Below are positions 7,352-16,628 of a stretch of DNA of 64,000 nucleotides, in pieces. Both the position numbers and the translations under genes were made by a program. Every line of letters begins with the position of its first letter. The stretch's first letter is position 1. Source of the stretch: Gammaproteobacteria bacterium (GTDB taxonomy: Bacteria > Pseudomonadota > Gammaproteobacteria > Pseudomonadales > Azotimanducaceae); assembly GCA_028818795.1 (NCBI GenBank), contig JAPPND010000112.1, positions 1 to 64,000 on the forward strand. Direction: 5' to 3'. The notes below the pieces were generated by a model, which was given only the letters and a program-made list of their open reading frames with translations, made no database searches and was not told the origin of the DNA.

Positions 7352-7814
7352 GCGCGCAACCCGCACGGGCGGAGACCGCCTGCGGGCTCCGGTCGGCGAA
7401 GCCGACTCGGGCGCGGGCCGCCGGAAGGCGGCATCGCCGCAATGGCCCTGCAAGCGCCGCCGCAGCAGGCATGCCGGGACCTAGGGACCAGCCCGGACTA
7501 CGAGCCGATCAGCACTGTGGCCGCACAATCGAGCCAGCAAGGTGCGCTTGCCGGTCGTGCGGCTCGGCGCTTTGCTGGCGGTAAGGTGGGCGCCGGCGAT
7601 CAGCGACAGGCGACTGACGAGGCTGGCCACCCTGAGCGGGTCGGCGCCACGGAAGGGGCAGCACCGGGACGCCAGGAAGGATCTCGGAGTCGCGCCGCCG
7701 CGGAGTCGCCGGCGTCGCAGTTCGAGTCACGAAAGAGCGCGTGATGGGTTCGGTGCCGGTTTGTTGGAACACCCCCAGAAAACCTATTCAACCGACTGTA
7801 TTTATTGATCTTTT
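7352..7814. other. Gap at island edge, no gene supported
   Basis: The frames crossing this 463-base stretch are low-complexity and unconvincing. From about 7760 to 7830 the base composition turns AT-rich (it includes TTATTGATCTTTTTTAGG), against the high GC on both sides. The AT-rich patch lies exactly where the truncated sulfatase gene loses similarity to its family, so it is the likely junction of the accessory DNA. Confidence 0.5.
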
Positions 7815-7913
7815 TTAGGATCTCTCGTTCACGCCGCAGCCCATGGCCCAGGCGCCCTGGTCGTCGGTCAGGACGAACAAAACGTTGGGGCGGTGCGGAT
7901 CGCGGCTGGCCAT
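7815..7913 (-). pseudogene. Sulfatase, N-terminal remnant only
   Basis: The 32 codons from ATG 7911-7913 encode RPNVLFVLTDDQGAWAMG, which matches the N-terminal metal-binding strand (the TDDQ motif) of type I sulfatases. A full sulfatase is usually 450-550 residues with a C/SxPxR catalytic motif, and none of this follows. The frame stops at 7815 just after GCGVNERS, where the family would continue with the first conserved loop. The ATG overlaps the TAA of the PH-domain gene (TAATG), so the two were once co-translated. The rest of the gene was probably removed when the island to the left was inserted or rearranged. Confidence 0.75.
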
Positions 7914-8398
7914 TACTTCGTAGTGTCGATCTGCCGGCCCAACGCCGCCAGGAAGTTCGCCTCGTCCCTGGGTGAGACGAAGATCCGAGATTCGGCGTAC
8001 GAGATCAGCATGCGCTTGCGGCTCAACGCGAAATCCTCGCGGAATTCGACCGGATGGGGCCGACGGGGCCACCGCTTGACGGTAGTGATGTCGGCTAGGT
8101 CGATGCGCTTGCGACCAAAGAGTGACGAGACCGTCAGCGTTCCGTTGCGAATGCGGTAGGTCGTTCCCGCCAGTAGCCACACGGGCATCGCGACGGCAAG
8201 AACCAGCACGGCGGTCGCCATCACGCTGTGGGTGGAGCTAGTCGTCACCGTCAGCAACAGGATCATCGCGCCGGCGCTTAGGGAGCAGCCCAGCATCTGG
8301 CCACAGGCGGGCCACCCGATCGCCGATCGAAAAACCCGCCCCGGTTCGTCGCCGGGGTTCGTCGGTTTGGCTGGGCGTTCGTTGACCATGGACCGCAT
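7913..8398 (-). CDS. Membrane protein with bacterial PH-like domain
   Basis: About 161 residues from the chosen start. Two hydrophobic segments (MILLLTVTT region and VMATAVLVLAVAMPVWLLAG) are followed by TYRIRNGTLTVSSLFGRKRI and ADITTVKRW. This is the strand pattern of the bacterial PH domain (bPH_4/DUF1200-like). The C-terminal SPRDEANFLAAL is the usual last helix. Such proteins sit in the inner membrane with the PH domain in the cytosol; their function is mostly unknown. Several in-frame ATGs exist upstream (up to 8482); 8398 and 8389 lie closest to the first membrane segment. It was translationally coupled to the sulfatase now truncated at 7815. Confidence 0.6.
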   Translation of the reverse strand: MRSMVNERPAKPTNPGDEPGRVFRSAIGWPACGQMLGCSLSAGAMILLLTVTTSSTHSVMATAVLVLAVAMPVWLLAGTTYRIRNGTLTVSSLFGRKRIDLADITTVKRWPRRPHPVEFREDFALSRKRMLISYAESRIFVSPRDEANFLAALGRQIDTTK

Positions 8399-8535
8399 CG
8401 CGAGATCGAAGCTTGCCACTTGTACGCCATGCGTGCCGAACTGGCAAGGAACCGACATTGCCGATGTCTGCCTGATGCACACATCTGTACGGGAGTGCTA
8501 TCGTGGTTCCGTCGTTGTGGATACGACGTCGGTCA

Positions 8536-8964
8536 ATGGTCGACACCCTCACACCCGCCCAGCGCAGCGCCCTGATGTCGCGCATCCGCGGCGTGGACAC
8601 CAAGCCGGAACTCGCGGTGCGACGCGGCCTTCACGCCCGGGGCTACCGGTACCGGGTCCACCTGCGTGGATTGCCGGGACGACCCGACGTGGTGTTCACG
8701 AAGCGACGGATCGCGGTGTTCGTGCATGGCTGCTTCTGGCATCGTCATGGCTGCGCCAAAACGTCCGATCCGAAGTCGCGCGTCGAGTACTGGCAGACCA
8801 AGTTCGAGTCCAACGTCGAGCGCGACCGCCGCAACCAGGAGCAGTTGCTCCGCGACGGCTGGCGGGTCTTCGTTGCCTGGGAATGCGAAGTGGAGAAGGA
8901 CGACACGCTGATCGCGCGGCTCGCCGATTTCCTCGGGCCGCCGCGGCTGCCCGAACCTGCTTGA
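8536..8964 (+). CDS. vsr: Very short patch repair endonuclease Vsr
   Basis: A 142-residue protein that matches Vsr along its whole length. It has the N-terminal LTPAQRSALMSRIRG, the catalytic D51 in GRPDVVF, and the zinc and active-site cluster H64, C66, H69, H71, C73 in HGCFWHRHGC, with W86 in EYWQTKF. All these numbers equal those of Escherichia coli Vsr. Vsr nicks 5' of the T in TG mismatches made by deamination of 5-methylcytosine in Dcm-type sites. No cytosine methyltransferase gene is present in this window, so it is an orphan here. The start ATG 8536 gives the family's usual N terminus; a GTG-region start further upstream would add an unconserved dozen residues. Confidence 0.95.
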   Translation: MVDTLTPAQRSALMSRIRGVDTKPELAVRRGLHARGYRYRVHLRGLPGRPDVVFTKRRIAVFVHGCFWHRHGCAKTSDPKSRVEYWQTKFESNVERDRRNQEQLLRDGWRVFVAWECEVEKDDTLIARLADFLGPPRLPEPA

Positions 8965-8976
8965 CCGGGTCGTTCC

Positions 8977-10617
8977 ATGAAGCGCACGGCCGCCCAGGCG
9001 TTGGTGGAGACGCTTGAGAACCAGGGGGTCGACCGGGTCTTCTGCGTTCCCGGCGAGAGCTATCTCGATGTGCTCGACGCGCTGCGGGACTCGCCCATCC
9101 AAACCGTGGTCGCCCGACAGGAAGGCGGTGCCGCCATGATGGCGGAGGCCGATGCCAAGCTCACGGGCCGCCCCGGCGTCGTCTTCGTCACCCGAGGACC
9201 GGGTGCGGCCAACGCCAGTTCGGGGGTTCACGTGGCCCAGCAGGACTCCACGCCGCTGGTGCTGTTCGCTGGCCAGGTAGCGCGCGCCGCCCGGGGCCGC
9301 GATGCCTTCCAGGAACTCGACTTTCCAGCCTTCTACGGGGGGATGGCCAAGTTCGTGGCCGAGGTTGACGACGCGGACCGGCTGCCGGCCGTCGCCGCCG
9401 CCGCTTTCCACACGGCTTTGTCGGATCGCCCGGGGCCGACGGTGGTGTCGTTGCCGGAGGACATGCTCGGAGAGCCCTGTGCGGTGCCACCCGGCGGGTG
9501 CGCCATGGTGGACGACGAGCCCTTGGACGACACGCTCGTGCGCGAGTTCGACGCTCGGTTGGAGAGCGCCGAACGTCCACTCGTGGTGGTCGGCGGCTCG
9601 CTTTGGCGCGGGCCGGACACGGCGAGACTCGCGAACTACGCGGAGGTCGCGGGCGTTCCCGTCGCTTGCGTGTTCCGGCGCCAGCAGCTTTTCGACCACG
9701 AACATCCCCACTACGCCGGCGACATCGGCATCGGCACTAACCCGGCGTTGCGCCGCGGCGTCGAGGAAACCGACCTGCTCGTGCTGCTCGGCACGAGATT
9801 CTCGGAGATCCCAAGCCAGTCGTACGCGCTTCCCTTGGCGCGCACGCCGGTGGTTCACGTGCATCCCGATGCCTCGGAACTGCACCGGGTGCATCGGGCG
9901 GAATTGGCGATCCGGGCCCGTCCCGGCGCTTTCCTGGCGGCATCGGCGGCCCGGGGCAGGCGAACCGTGTACGTGGATGCCATGCATGCGGGCTACCTGG
10001 AATGGTCGCGGCTACCGCACCCGTCGCCCGGGGCAATGAACATGGGCAAGGTGATGGCCACGCTCCGCGACCTCGGCGAGGCGGACATGATCGTCACCAA
10101 CGGGGCAGGCAACTACTCGGGCTGGGTACACCGCTTCCACCGCTTCCGTCGGTTCGGAACCCAGGTGGCGCCCACGTCGGGATCCATGGGCTACGGACTG
10201 CCGGCGGCGATCGCGGCGAAACTCCGCCACCCGGACCGCACCGTGGTGTGCTTCGCCGGCGATGGATGCTTCCAGATGACCGGCCAGGAGATCGCCACCG
10301 CCGTGCAGTACGACGCCCGCGTGATCGTCCTGGTGGTCGACAACGGCATGTACGGCACCATCCGCATGCACCAGGAGCGCTCGTTCCCGGGTCGCGTCCA
10401 CGCCACGTCGCTGATCAATCCCGACTTCGCGGCCCTGGCCCGGGCCTGCGGCGCGTACGGGGAACGCGTGGAGCGCGATGCGGGTTTCCCGGCCGCGTTC
10501 GCGCGGGCCCGGGAAGCTCATGCGCCCGCAGTGTTGCACCTCGTGGTCGACCCGGAGGCGATCACACCCGCCGAGACGCTGTCGGGCCTGTACGTGGACG
10601 CGGTCATTCCACGCTGA
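8977..10617 (+). CDS. ThDP-dependent enzyme, acetolactate synthase-like
   Basis: A 546-residue protein with the three-domain fold of thiamine diphosphate enzymes. The N-terminal pyrimidine-binding domain has the catalytic glutamate (E49 in VVARQEGGAA). A central domain contains VVVGGSLWRG. The C-terminal PP domain has GDGCFQMTGQEIATA, leading to VVDNGMYGTI (metal and diphosphate binding). It belongs to the acetolactate synthase, glyoxylate carboligase and oxalyl-CoA decarboxylase group. No regulatory ilvN subunit is adjacent, so a catabolic decarboxylase or carboligase is more likely than branched-chain synthesis. It starts 12 bases after vsr. Its stop overlaps by 14 bases the 3' end of the convergent peptidase gene. 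Confidence 0.85.
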   Translation: MKRTAAQALVETLENQGVDRVFCVPGESYLDVLDALRDSPIQTVVARQEGGAAMMAEADAKLTGRPGVVFVTRGPGAANASSGVHVAQQDSTPLVLFAGQVARAARGRDAFQELDFPAFYGGMAKFVAEVDDADRLPAVAAAAFHTALSDRPGPTVVSLPEDMLGEPCAVPPGGCAMVDDEPLDDTLVREFDARLESAERPLVVVGGSLWRGPDTARLANYAEVAGVPVACVFRRQQLFDHEHPHYAGDIGIGTNPALRRGVEETDLLVLLGTRFSEIPSQSYALPLARTPVVHVHPDASELHRVHRAELAIRARPGAFLAASAARGRRTVYVDAMHAGYLEWSRLPHPSPGAMNMGKVMATLRDLGEADMIVTNGAGNYSGWVHRFHRFRRFGTQVAPTSGSMGYGLPAAIAAKLRHPDRTVVCFAGDGCFQMTGQEIATAVQYDARVIVLVVDNGMYGTIRMHQERSFPGRVHATSLINPDFAALARACGAYGERVERDAGFPAAFARAREAHAPAVLHLVVDPEAITPAETLSGLYVDAVIPR

Positions 10618-13339
10618 TCAGCTCCGTCACCATGGTGCCTCCGCCGGCCATGGGGGGCATCGTCGCCTCGCTCTTGACGGCGAGATGCGGCTTGGCGCGT
10701 GTCACCCAGTTCTTGCCCGAGATGCCTGTGCCATCGGCGCTGGCAATGTCCAATCGGTACGCATCGAAGGTTCCCGCAGGCGTTTCCACCGACTCCGCTG
10801 CGACCACCTCGATGTGCATCTGCTGCAGTTGCTGCATGCCCGGTTCGAATGCCTCTACACGGGTCTTGAACCCCGGTTCGAGCGGCATGACGGCAAGCGC
10901 TGTCTCCAGGTGGCCGAGGACCGTCCCTTCGAACGACACATCGACATCCATCGTGTTCCCGCCCGGCACGGTCACGGCACCCGTGATCGCGTCATCGGCG
11001 AAGTCCAGCCTCATGCTGAGCGGACCTTGATCAATGGCTCGGTGCACGGGGCGAAGGCTGTCGATTCGCAGAAACGCGATGTCGGACGCCTGGCCCATCG
11101 GCGAATCGACGGTGGTCGCGATGCGCCACACCTCTTCGTCGTTGTGGGTCGTCCTTGACCGCTCAACGGAGGTGTCCATTGTCATCGACTGACCGGCCAT
11201 CTCCATGGTGATTCGGTAGGTCAGCGCAACAGGCTCCAGGTTGGAGCCGTCCAATGCGACCTCGACGAAATCGCCGTCGTCGGTGCTCGGCATCTCGACA
11301 TTGTCGATGTCCACCCGGAGTTCGCGCAGTTTCGCTGAGATCTCCGGGGCAGTCTCGCGCTGGTAGCGACCGTCGAGATGCCGGGCCAGGAATCGCTCTA
11401 TGCCGGCGAACATGGCCAAGCGGTTCTCCTTGCCTCGGAAGCCGTGGCCTTCGTCCGGCGCGAGCAGGTACTGCACGGGACGGTCGAGATCGCGCAGCGC
11501 GACGACGATCTGATCCGACTCGGCTTTCTTCACACGCGGGTCGTTGGCGCCTTGGATGATGAGCAGCGGCGCCTCGATGTTCTCGGCGTGGAAGAACGGC
11601 GATTGCGCAGTGAGGCGCGCGCGGTCTTCCTCGTCGTCGGGGTCGCCTACGCGGCGCATGAACATCTGCTTGGTGGGACCCCAGTAGGGAGGGATCGAGT
11701 TCAGCAAGGTGATGATGTTGGACGGGCCGACGATCGAGACGCCGGCGGCGTAGAGATCCGGCGTGAAGGCGACCCCGGCAAGCGTCGCGTAGCCGCCGTA
11801 CGACGCGCCCATGATGGCGACCTGCTCGGGGTCGGCGATGCCCTGGTCGACGAGGTATTCCACGCCGTCGGTGATGTCGTGCTGCATGATTCCCGTGCCC
11901 CATTCGCCGTTCCCCGCGTTGAGGAACGCCTTGCCGTAGCCGGTCGAAGCGCGGAAGTTCGGCTGCATCACGGCGTAGCCCCGGTTGGCGAGGAACTGCA
12001 CCCAGGGGTGGTAGCCCCAGTAGTCGCGCCCCCAGGGCCCGCCGTGGGGCAGAATCACGGTGGGCAGGTTCTCGGCGGGCACGTCCTTCGGCGTGACGAG
12101 ATACCCCGGTATCTCCTGGCCGTCCCGCGCCTTGTAGCGAATGGCCTGCATGGGAGCAAGGCGATCGCTCGGCAGTTCCGGCCGGGAGTCGTAGAGCTTG
12201 TCGAGCGTCTTTGTGGCGCGGTCGTAGAGATAGACGGCGCCGGGATTGGTGTCGCTCCCGACCACGACGATCTGCGTCGATTCGTCCTCGGTGCTGGATT
12301 GATAGCTGATTTCGCCGTCGGGAAGTTCATCGCGCAGCCACTCGAGCTCGCGCTGCAGCGCTTCGGTGCGCGGATAGATGCGAACGCGGTCGCCGGTGTA
12401 GGACGTCGCGACCAGCTCTTCCGTGACGTCGGAGAACCAGGCGCCCCCGAAGTCCACCTCGCCCTCGGGGTCCGATTCGACGACCTCGGATTCGCCGCTC
12501 TCGACATCGACGAGCAGGAGCCCCGAGAGGTCGACGCCCTTGTTGCTCCGCATGTAGACGCGCTTGCCGTCCTTGTGGAACCGCACGGGTCCGCAGTTCT
12601 CCTCGAAACCGCATTCGTAGAGAACCCGGCCGAGTTGGCCGTCCTCCACGACGAGGGTCTCGTAGCCCCCGTCCGGGCGTTGCCGGGCGGCGAGTCGAAC
12701 CGCCCCGGTGAGGTCGGTGACCCAACCCGCGACGTTGCTCGTGTTCTCGATCAGCATTTCGCGTTCGCCCGTGTCGATGTCGAGGCGATAGACGTCGTGG
12801 AGCGCAGGGTCGCGGTCGTTGATGCCCACGATGATGCGGTTCGGCGTGGCCTCGGGGACGGCGTAGATGAACGCCCGCACGCCCTCGATGGGCGTCAGGT
12901 CTCGGGCGTCGGGTGCGCCGGTCGCTTCGTTGACTTCGCCTGCGGGATCGACGGCGTAGACGTGGTAGTTCTCGTTGCCGCCCTTGTCCTGGACGTAGAG
13001 CACGTAGCGGCTGTCCTCCGTCCAGAAATAGCCGCCCACGGGACGTTCGGTGTCGGCGGTGATCGGCCGTGCGGCATCGAACGGTGCATCAAGGGCCTTC
13101 ACCCAGATGTTCACGATCCCGTTGTGGGGTTTGCGGAAGGTGATCCATTTGCCGTCCGGCGAGATCTGGGTGCCGGAAATCTCGGGATCGCCGAAGAAGA
13201 CCTCCCGGTCGATCAGCGGCGGCAAGCTGGCCAGACGACGCTCGACGGGGTCGTCTGGTGGCTCCTGTGCGTGGGTTGCCATGGGTGCGACGGCGAAAGC
13301 TGCCACCAGCGCGTTCCGGACGTATTGGGCGATTCGCAT
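10604..13339 (-). CDS. S9 family exported peptidase with extra C-terminal domain
   Basis: A 911-residue protein. The signal peptide is [19 protein letters not shown], ending near ATHAQ. Next come a beta-propeller with repeated SPDGKWI and EDSRYVLYV strands, and the alpha/beta hydrolase domain with the nucleophile serine in GASYGGYA (about residue 513), the aspartate in GANDPRV and the histidine in EGHGF. This is the dipeptidyl aminopeptidase/acylaminoacyl peptidase group of prolyl oligopeptidases, probably periplasmic. From about residue 660 on there are some 250 further residues ([12 protein letters not shown], then [13 protein letters not shown]) that resemble DUF3108-type beta-rich domains and are not part of a standard S9 enzyme. 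The chosen ATG directly precedes the signal peptide. Confidence 0.9.
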   Translation of the reverse strand: MRIAQYVRNALVAAFAVAPMATHAQEPPDDPVERRLASLPPLIDREVFFGDPEISGTQISPDGKWITFRKPHNGIVNIWVKALDAPFDAARPITADTERPVGGYFWTEDSRYVLYVQDKGGNENYHVYAVDPAGEVNEATGAPDARDLTPIEGVRAFIYAVPEATPNRIIVGINDRDPALHDVYRLDIDTGEREMLIENTSNVAGWVTDLTGAVRLAARQRPDGGYETLVVEDGQLGRVLYECGFEENCGPVRFHKDGKRVYMRSNKGVDLSGLLLVDVESGESEVVESDPEGEVDFGGAWFSDVTEELVATSYTGDRVRIYPRTEALQRELEWLRDELPDGEISYQSSTEDESTQIVVVGSDTNPGAVYLYDRATKTLDKLYDSRPELPSDRLAPMQAIRYKARDGQEIPGYLVTPKDVPAENLPTVILPHGGPWGRDYWGYHPWVQFLANRGYAVMQPNFRASTGYGKAFLNAGNGEWGTGIMQHDITDGVEYLVDQGIADPEQVAIMGASYGGYATLAGVAFTPDLYAAGVSIVGPSNIITLLNSIPPYWGPTKQMFMRRVGDPDDEEDRARLTAQSPFFHAENIEAPLLIIQGANDPRVKKAESDQIVVALRDLDRPVQYLLAPDEGHGFRGKENRLAMFAGIERFLARHLDGRYQRETAPEISAKLRELRVDIDNVEMPSTDDGDFVEVALDGSNLEPVALTYRITMEMAGQSMTMDTSVERSRTTHNDEEVWRIATTVDSPMGQASDIAFLRIDSLRPVHRAIDQGPLSMRLDFADDAITGAVTVPGGNTMDVDVSFEGTVLGHLETALAVMPLEPGFKTRVEAFEPGMQQLQQMHIEVVAAESVETPAGTFDAYRLDIASADGTGISGKNWVTRAKPHLAVKSEATMPPMAGGGTMVTELISVE

Positions 13340-13517
13340 TTGCTTACGGCTCCGCCGTTGCGGGGGCGGCAAGCGTATCACTTGCACGCGGCTTCGCATG
13401 GACGTAGTCCGGACGCGAAGGCGGCCCGCTGGCAAATGCGACCGCCCAGCGATGCGAAGCTCCTTCGTAGGGCGACCCTTGCGGTCTGTCGATTAATGCA
13501 GCGTCGGTTCAACGGTA

Positions 13518-13585
13518 CGAGAATGCGGCAGCATTCTCGATCGCGCCCGCAGGGCGCGCCGGGACGGGACAAGCCCGTCCCCTAC
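13518..13585. repeat. Hairpin cluster with dispersed ACAAG-loop repeat
   Basis: Three perfect stem-loops lie in tandem: CGAGAATGC-GGCA-GCATTCTCG (13518-13539), CGCGCCC-GCA-GGGCGCG (13542-13558) and GGGACGGG-ACAAG-CCCGTCCC (13561-13581). The last is followed by CTACGG and touches the stop codon of the carboxylase gene. Related copies of the third hairpin occur at 46092, 58082 and 63822. There is no U-run, so these are more like REP elements than factor-independent terminators. Confidence 0.7.
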
Positions 13586-15138
13586 GGTCGCATCGGAAAC
13601 CGCGTGGGACCCTTGAGTTCGTCGAGGCGGGGCTGAATCCAGTCGATCCAACGGCATAGCACCGGGCGGGTTTCCCGGGGATCGATCAGTTCATGCACCG
13701 CGAAGGACTCGGCACGGGGATAGGGCGAACGGGCGCTGCGCAGCCGGTCTTCGAGTTCGCGGCGCTTGGCGTCGGGATCCTCGGCGGCGGCGATTTCCCG
13801 ATGAAAGGCCACCGCAACGCCACCCTCGAGTGGCAGTGCGCCGGATTCCACCGATGGCCAGGCCAGCACGTAGTTGTCCGGTGCGTAGTGGGCGGCGGTG
13901 GCGACGCCGAAGCCCTTGTGGACCTGGATCGCGGCCCACGGGATTGTGGCCTGGGCTGCGGCGGCGACGGCGGCCATGCCGTACCGGATCGTGCCGTTGC
14001 GTTCGGCTTCCGGTCCGATCATGAAACCGGGCTGGTCGACGAAGTTGACGATGGGCAGGTGGAAGGTGTCGCACATCTCGACGAAGCGGCGGTATTTCTG
14101 GCCCGCCTCGGCGGTCATCGCGCCGGCGTAGACCCGGTTGTCGTTGGCCAGCACGCCCACCGGCTGCCCATCGAGACGGGCAAGTCCGGCGATCTGGCTG
14201 GGTCCGTACCCGGGGGCAAGCTCGAAGAAGGAGTCGCGGTCCATGATCATGGCGACGATCTCGCGCATGTCGAACGGGGCGTTGGAGTCCCGCGGGATGG
14301 CGGTGAGAAGTGCCTCCTCCATGCGTTCGGGATCGTCGTGGCAGTCGGTGCGCGGCGCACGTTCGTGGACATTGCCGGGGAGATAGCTCAGGAACCGGCG
14401 GACTTGGCCGAACATGTCGTATTCGTCCTCCGCGACATTGTCGATGATGCCGCTCTTGGCGTGGATGTGGGCACCGCCGAGTTCGTCCTTGGTGAGGCTG
14501 ACCCCAAGTGCGCGTTCCACCAGCGCGGGCCCGCCGATCATCACCTGCGCGGTGTGGCGGGTCATCACCGAGAAGTGGGAAGCTACGAGTCGCCCGGCGG
14601 GGAAACCGGCCACCGCGCCGGCCGCCATGGATACGACCGGCACCTCGCCCATGGCGTCGGCGATGATCCGGAATCGGTGCGCGGAATAGACGGGCTCGCC
14701 GACCGTCCCGCCCCGGCGTCCGCCGCCGCCCTTGACGCTGCCGCCGCCACCCTCTAGGGAACGCACCAACGGCACCTTGTACTGTACCGCGAGATGCTCG
14801 GCGTAGACGCTCTTGCGCAAGCCGGCGGCGTTGGGCGAGCCGCCCTTCAGCGTGAAGTCCTCGCCACCCACCACGACCCGGCGGCCTTCGACTCGACCGA
14901 AGCCGACCACGTAGTTGGCCGGCACGAAACCGAGCAGCTTGTCGTTGTCGTCGTAGTCCGGGATGGCCGTGGCCTGGCCCTGTTCCTGGAACGTGCCGGG
15001 GTCCAGGACGCCGTCGATGCGCTCGCGGATGGTCAGGCGGCCCCGGGCGTGCTGTTTCGCGACTCCCTCCTTGCCGCCCTGCTGCTTGGCCAAGCGGCGA
15101 CGGCGGTGGATTTCGCGGACTTCCTCTTCCCAGCTCAT
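13582..15138 (-). CDS. Acyl-CoA carboxylase carboxyltransferase (beta) subunit
   Basis: A 518-residue protein of the propionyl-/methylcrotonyl-CoA carboxylase beta family. The N-terminal RGRLTIRERIDGVLDPGTF is followed by two crotonase-like halves, with the oxyanion-hole glycines in EGGGGSVKGGGG and PGFMIGPEAERNG. The family is about 510-540 residues, so it looks full length. It moves the carboxyl group from biotin to an acyl-CoA; the specific substrate cannot be read from the sequence. It lies 13 bases after a separate biotin-carrier gene, and the biotin carboxylase gene is on the same strand 1.3 kb upstream. Together they make a three-polypeptide carboxylase. Confidence 0.9.
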   Translation of the reverse strand: MSWEEEVREIHRRRRLAKQQGGKEGVAKQHARGRLTIRERIDGVLDPGTFQEQGQATAIPDYDDNDKLLGFVPANYVVGFGRVEGRRVVVGGEDFTLKGGSPNAAGLRKSVYAEHLAVQYKVPLVRSLEGGGGSVKGGGGRRGGTVGEPVYSAHRFRIIADAMGEVPVVSMAAGAVAGFPAGRLVASHFSVMTRHTAQVMIGGPALVERALGVSLTKDELGGAHIHAKSGIIDNVAEDEYDMFGQVRRFLSYLPGNVHERAPRTDCHDDPERMEEALLTAIPRDSNAPFDMREIVAMIMDRDSFFELAPGYGPSQIAGLARLDGQPVGVLANDNRVYAGAMTAEAGQKYRRFVEMCDTFHLPIVNFVDQPGFMIGPEAERNGTIRYGMAAVAAAAQATIPWAAIQVHKGFGVATAAHYAPDNYVLAWPSVESGALPLEGGVAVAFHREIAAAEDPDAKRRELEDRLRSARSPYPRAESFAVHELIDPRETRPVLCRWIDWIQPRLDELKGPTRFPMRP

Positions 15139-15151
15139 GCTTTGGGTGGCC

Positions 15152-15373
15152 TCAGGTCTCGAGGATCGCGATGACCTGGTCTTCCTCCACGGCGTCCTCT
15201 TCCGCGACCCGGAGTTCCGAGACGGTTCCGGCCTCGGGAGCTTCCACGGGAATCTCCATCTTCATGGACTCGATCATCATCAGCACATCGCCCGCATCGA
15301 CCCGCGTACCGGCTTGCACTTCCAACTTCCAGACGTTACCGGTGACTTCGCTTTCAATTTCGAGCCGTGCCAT
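15152..15373 (-). CDS. Biotin carboxyl carrier domain protein
   Basis: A 73-residue stand-alone biotinyl domain. The biotin-accepting lysine is K38 in ESMKMEIPVEAP, flanked by the usual glycine turns (GDVLMMIE, EAGTVSEL). It shuttles carboxybiotin between the biotin carboxylase (16629-17963) and the carboxyltransferase next door. In many acyl-CoA carboxylases this domain is fused to the carboxylase subunit; here it is separate, and the carboxylase subunit accordingly ends without it. It is the first gene of a two-gene unit with the carboxyltransferase. Confidence 0.92.
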   Translation of the reverse strand: MARLEIESEVTGNVWKLEVQAGTRVDAGDVLMMIESMKMEIPVEAPEAGTVSELRVAEEDAVEEDQVIAILET

Positions 15374-15704
15374 GGATTGAGGGCCCCTTTGCGGAACGGG
15401 CGTTTATAGCAGAATCGACGGCCGATGGGGCATGGTGCCCGGTTCTCCGTACCCTCGCGCAGGTCTTGTCAAGACCCATCGAGCCAACGTCTCACAGGAA
15501 GGCGCGGCGTTTTCCCACCCGATCTTGGGAGTTTGGCTGCCGTCGGCGCGTTTGCCGCCGATCAACAATCCCGAGAAACACCACCGGAGAGATTGATGAC
15601 CGCTTGCCTGAATGGAACAGAGCCGTTGCAGCAAAGTTTGAGCGGCGATCGACGGCTGTGCTACGTTGACCGCCGGTCGTCGTGCCCGCATCTTGGACCG
15701 AGAC
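15374..15704. other. Divergent spacer between carrier gene and Uma2 gene
   Basis: These 331 bases must hold promoters for the minus-strand carrier/carboxyltransferase unit and the plus-strand Uma2 gene. I see no convincing paired promoter boxes, hairpin or coding frame. Confidence 0.4.
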
Positions 15705-16604
15705 ATGGCAGAAGCACTGGTCGCCCAAGTCGATCCCGTTGAGTACCCGACGTCGGACGGCAGACCGGTGGCGGAGACCGATCTCCACTACCTGCGCCTG
15801 GCCGGGGCCGCCTACGGCATCCGTAGGCTCCTCGCGTCTCGCGACGACGTCTACGTGGGGTCGAACCTGCTCGTCTACGACGAACCCGGCAATCCTCGCC
15901 GGCACCTTTCGCCCGACATCTTCGTGGCTTTCGGGGTCGAGGCGGGCTCTCGGGATCTCTACAAGATCTGGGAGGAGCAACCGCCAGCCTTCGTCCTGGA
16001 GATCACGTCGAAGTCGACGCGCCGGGAGGACGAGCGCACCAAGCGTCGGCGCTACGCGCAATGGGGCGTCGGCGAGTACTTCCTCTACGACCCGCGAGGA
16101 GAGTGGCTGTCGCCGGCACTCCAAGGTCTGGCGCTTGCGGGCCGGCGCTACCGGCGGATGGACGAGGTCCTGCTCCCGAACGGCGAGCGGGGCTTGCGGA
16201 GCGATGTGCTGGGCATCTGTCTGTGGCTCAGGGGCGCCGAGTTGAGGCTCTTCGATCCGGCCTCGGGACGCGACCTTCGCACGCCGGAGGAGGAAGGTGC
16301 CGAACGGGAGGCAGAGGCGGCGGCCAGGGCAGCCGCCGAAGCACGGGCGGGTGCCGCCGAAGCGCGGGCGGGTGCCGCCGAAGCGCGGGCGGGTGCCGCC
16401 GAAGCGCGGGCGCTGTCGAATCAGCGGTCGCTGTTGATTCGCCAGGCCGAGTCGAGATTCGACGCGACGACCGCGGCTGCGCTGGCGACGCTCGTGGAAC
16501 GCCTGGCGTCTTGGGAGGATCTGGCGCAGGTCGGCGATTGGCTGGTGTCGCCGCGCTGTACGGCTTCCGAACTGCTGGGCCGGGTTCGGGGCCTACTCTC
16601 CTGA
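15705..16604 (+). CDS. Uma2 family protein with repeat coiled coil
   Basis: A 299-residue protein. Residues 1-190 match the Uma2 (DUF820) restriction-endonuclease-like fold: SPDIFVAFGV carries the acidic metal ligand, and FVLEITSKSTRREDERTKRRRYAQWGVGEYFLYDP carries the E...K pair and the signature end. The protein continues into a coiled coil made of heptads EARAGAA, encoded by perfect 21-bp repeats, then a helical tail ending LGRVRGLLS. Uma2 proteins are common in cyanobacteria and mobile DNA; most have no known function. This gene sits on the opposite strand between two parts of a carboxylase locus, so it is probably an insertion. The start ATG 15705 gives the usual N terminus. Confidence 0.85.
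   Translation: MAEALVAQVDPVEYPTSDGRPVAETDLHYLRLAGAAYGIRRLLASRDDVYVGSNLLVYDEPGNPRRHLSPDIFVAFGVEAGSRDLYKIWEEQPPAFVLEITSKSTRREDERTKRRRYAQWGVGEYFLYDPRGEWLSPALQGLALAGRRYRRMDEVLLPNGERGLRSDVLGICLWLRGAELRLFDPASGRDLRTPEEEGAEREAEAAARAAAEARAGAAEARAGAAEARAGAAEARALSNQRSLLIRQAESRFDATTAAALATLVERLASWEDLAQVGDWLVSPRCTASELLGRVRGLLS
16332..16415 (+). repeat. 21-bp tandem repeat, four units
   Basis: The unit GCCGCCGAAGCGCGGGCGGG plus T repeats four times with almost no change (16332, 16353, 16374, 16395; the last unit drifts at its end). It encodes the heptad AAEARAG within the Uma2 protein. Near-identity at the DNA level points to recent slippage, so copy number may vary between strains. Confidence 0.9.
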
Positions 16605-16628
16605 AGCGGCTCGAGCGCGCATGCGCGT

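Noticed and set aside
7442..7808. Small forward frames near the island edge
   Set aside because: No start signal, biased composition and no similarity. They overlap the junction with the sulfatase remnant.
11378..13636. Long forward open frame of 752 codons
   Set aside because: It lies antisense to the S9 peptidase gene, whose family motifs are clear. It is a GC-rich shadow frame with no recognisable domain.
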